NCBI RefSeq assembly: GCF_040605455.1
Contig: NZ_JBEXCV010000097.1
Location: 1 to 35,736 of the forward strand
Reading direction: 5' to 3'
DNA: 35,736 bases
Source: Embleya sp040605455
GTDB taxonomy: Bacteria > Actinomycetota > Actinomycetes > Streptomycetales > Streptomycetaceae
Shown here: positions 33,819 to 35,736 of the stretch, one piece after another
Position numbering within the stretch: position 1 is the first letter of the stretch
Layout: every line of letters begins with the position of its first letter
Made by a program: the position numbers and the translations under genes
Notes under the pieces: model-generated
The model's input: only the letters and a program-made list of their open reading frames with translations
What the model was told of the DNA's origin: nothing
Databases searched by the model: none

Positions 33819-34816
33819 TGCGTATCCGTACCCTCACCCGTCCGGCACGTTTCCCTGCCACGCTCGAAGATTCGGGCATGGCAGGTGAGGGGCCGCCGAC
33901 CACTGTGCCGAAGCGGCCGGCGCATCGGTCCCGGGGGGCGCGCTCGCGAGACCGACTGAGCCGCTTCACCCTCTTCGCGGCGCCGGGTCTGCTGGTCTAC
34001 CTGGCTCTTGTGCTCGTGCCCGTCTGCATCACGATCGGCTACAGCTTCACCAACAAGAACCCTTTCAATCCACCGACCCGGTGGGTGGGCACGGACAACC
34101 TGACGAGCCTGGCCTCGGACGACGAATTCCTCACAGCGCTGGGGAACACCGTCCTCGTCACCGTGATCGTGACCATCGCCACGAACGCGGGTGGGCTTGC
34201 GATCGCCCTGCTCCTCGATCGACGCGGTTGGCTGTACAACATGCTCCGCAGCGTGTTCTTCGTCCCGGTCGTGCTCAGCGCTGTGGTGGTCAGCGTCATC
34301 TGGCAGGCGATTCTCGTCGACGACGGCCTGCTCAATTCCATGCTGCGTCAACTGGGGACAAGTGATCCGCCGGGATGGCTCTCCGACCCGGATCTCGCCC
34401 TCTACACGGTCTCGTGGGTCATCGCCTGGCAAGGGCTCGGATTTTGCGTGGTCATCTATCTGGCGGGACTTCAGGGCATCCCGCAGGAGTTGCAGGAGGC
34501 GGCATCGATCGACGGCTGCGGACCAGTGATGCGGTTCCGTCATGTGACCTGGCCGATGCTGGCGCCCGCCGTCACCATCAATACGGTCATGTCGTTGATC
34601 GGCGGGTTCAAGGCATACGACCAGGTCCAGGTCCTCACCAACGGCGGCCCCGGCCCGGGCACCACGTCCACCCTCGCTTTCGAGGTGGTCCAGACCGCGT
34701 TCAACGGCAACCACATCGGCTACGCCGCCGCGATGGCCGTGGCGATGCTGGCCCTGGTAGCGGTGGTGTCGGTGATCGCGCTCGGCCTGTTGCAGAAACG
34801 CGAGGTGTCTTCCTGA
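33818..34816 (+). CDS. ABC sugar transporter permease (MalF-type)
   Basis: 332 residues with six main membrane helices. The cytoplasmic EAA loop is QELQEAASIDGCGPVMRFRHVTWPML (about 230-255), the contact site for the ATPase. LFAAPGLLVYLALVLVPVCITIGYSFTN is the first helix and NGGPGPGTTSTLAFEVVQTAF the periplasmic segment typical of MalF-like subunits. Start ATG 33818 overlaps the binding-protein stop (TAATG); a later Met at 33878 is an alternative because the first about 50 residues are polar and variable. It is co-translated with its partners. Confidence 0.92.
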   Translation: MRIRTLTRPARFPATLEDSGMAGEGPPTTVPKRPAHRSRGARSRDRLSRFTLFAAPGLLVYLALVLVPVCITIGYSFTNKNPFNPPTRWVGTDNLTSLASDDEFLTALGNTVLVTVIVTIATNAGGLAIALLLDRRGWLYNMLRSVFFVPVVLSAVVVSVIWQAILVDDGLLNSMLRQLGTSDPPGWLSDPDLALYTVSWVIAWQGLGFCVVIYLAGLQGIPQELQEAASIDGCGPVMRFRHVTWPMLAPAVTINTVMSLIGGFKAYDQVQVLTNGGPGPGTTSTLAFEVVQTAFNGNHIGYAAAMAVAMLALVAVVSVIALGLLQKREVSS

Positions 34817-34818
34817 TC

Positions 34819-35736
34819 ATGAACAAACCCAGGGCTTGGCTTCGTCCGGCTGCCGCGCTGCTCGCAGGCATCCTGTTCTTCCTGCCGATCTACCTCGTGC
34901 TGGTCAATGTCTTCAAGGACGGTTCGGCGATCGTGTCGAACCCGGTGGGTCTCCCGGTCCCGCCGACCCTGGACAACATCCAGAGCGTGCTGTCCCGACC
35001 GGACCATCTCTTCTGGTACGGATTGATGAACAGCACGGAGGTCACCGTGATCTCCATCCTCATCGTCACCGCGATCTCCGCCATGCTCGGCCACTACCTG
35101 GCCCGGTCCAACGGTGTCCTGGCCAAGGTCGCCATGGTCGCGCTGCTCTGCGGCCTCATGGTGCCGCCGGCGGTCATCCTCACCCCGATCACCGAAGTGC
35201 TCAGGACGCTCGGCCTCATGAGCACCGTGCCCGGTCTGGTCCTGGCGTACGTCGGCTACTACATGCCGTTCGGAGTCTTCGTCTTCGCCGGATTCGCCAA
35301 AACGATCCCCCGTGAAATCGAGGAGGCGGCGGCCATCGACGGGGCCGGTGCGTTCCGTGCCTTCTGGCAGGTGGTCTTTCCCCTGATGCGACCGGCGTCG
35401 TCCAGCGTGCTGATCTTCCTCGGCGTCTGGATCTGGAACGACTTCCTCAACCCGCTGATCATCCTGGGTCCGGCGACCGGGACCACGGTGACCGTCGGCA
35501 TCTATCGCGCCATCGGCGAACACCAGGCGGACTACGGCACGGTCTTCGCCCTCATGTTCCTGGCGACGCTGCCCATCCTGGTGTTCTTCCTGGTCTTCCA
35601 GAAGCAGTTCGTCAAAGGCCTCACCGGTGGAGCGACGAAGGCCGTCCTCTTCATGGTCTCGGCACTCGCCGCCTACACCCGCCCAGCCACCGGCAGCCTG
35701 ATCAACGCCGACATCGCCAACTGGGGCACCCTCACC
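34819..35736 (+). CDS. ABC sugar transporter permease (MalG-type), partial at window end
   Basis: At least 306 residues, cut by the window end. Start ATG 34819 lies 2 nt after the stop of the first permease. Membrane helices begin at AAALLAGILFFLPIYLVL. The EAA loop IPREIEEAAAIDGAGAFRAFWQVVFPLM and WIWNDFLNPLII are typical of MalG-like subunits. The usual C-terminus of these proteins (FVKGLTGGATK and a stop) appears at about codon 273, but here the frame runs on without a stop for a further 33 codons to the edge. It is either an unusual extension or a fusion or rearrangement with the next sequence. Confidence 0.88.
   Translation, partial: MNKPRAWLRPAAALLAGILFFLPIYLVLVNVFKDGSAIVSNPVGLPVPPTLDNIQSVLSRPDHLFWYGLMNSTEVTVISILIVTAISAMLGHYLARSNGVLAKVAMVALLCGLMVPPAVILTPITEVLRTLGLMSTVPGLVLAYVGYYMPFGVFVFAGFAKTIPREIEEAAAIDGAGAFRAFWQVVFPLMRPASSSVLIFLGVWIWNDFLNPLIILGPATGTTVTVGIYRAIGEHQADYGTVFALMFLATLPILVFFLVFQKQFVKGLTGGATKAVLFMVSALAAYTRPATGSLINADIANWGTLT

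Overview
The window is very GC-rich, has strong third-position GC bias, GTG/TTG starts and AGGAGG-type ribosome sites. It also carries typical actinomycete gene types: a SpoIIE phosphatase with PAS/GAF sensors, an orphan HATPase, Tat-secreted proteins, and a sugar ABC system with no local ATPase. All of this points to a chromosomal segment of a Streptomyces-like actinomycete. No rRNA, tRNA, CRISPR or plasmid gene was seen.

Left part (1-8.6 kb): a secreted metzincin-type metalloprotease with fibronectin III and ricin-B domains, followed by a small surface-anchored protein. Then comes a minus-strand pair of a YheO-type regulator and an HATPase, and a PadR regulator with a palindromic operator and its membrane partner. 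A decayed IS3 orfA, an M50-like membrane protease and a headless TetR fragment follow. Middle-left (8.6-13.5 kb): a large minus-strand GAF/PAS/PP2C/HATPase signalling protein, an isolated AT-rich patch and an aldehyde dehydrogenase.

Centre (14.2-19.7 kb): a compact glycoside-use locus with a GH36 alpha-galactosidase, an MFS sugar transporter, a TetR repressor and a GH1 beta-glucosidase. Near-identical 21-bp palindromes precede the alpha-galactosidase gene and lie between the TetR gene and the beta-glucosidase gene, so one regulator probably controls the whole set. A truncated ROK gene follows.

Centre-right (21.1-28.8 kb): the most notable system, an actinobacterial ebo-type metabolite-traffic operon. 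Its genes are a myo-inositol-phosphate-synthase-like cyclase, an EboC-type UbiA prenyltransferase, a TIM-barrel isomerase, EboA, EboB (TatD hydrolase), EboE and an alkaline-phosphatase-superfamily protein. The genes mostly overlap or abut, and the operon closes with a perfect 16-bp-stem hairpin. In cyanobacteria ebo genes are needed to move a scytonemin precursor to the periplasm; the actinobacterial cargo is not evident here. The cyclase occupies the place that a dehydroquinate-synthase-like EboD takes elsewhere. A 9-bp tandem repeat lies in frame just before the isomerase.

Right edge (28.9-35.7 kb): a 5'-truncated sugar phosphate isomerase remnant, then a Tat-secreted protein of unknown family with a C-terminal Ig-like domain. 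Divergent from it is an ABC sugar importer (lipoprotein plus two permeases, the last cut by the window end) behind a good sigma-70-type promoter surrounded by palindromes.
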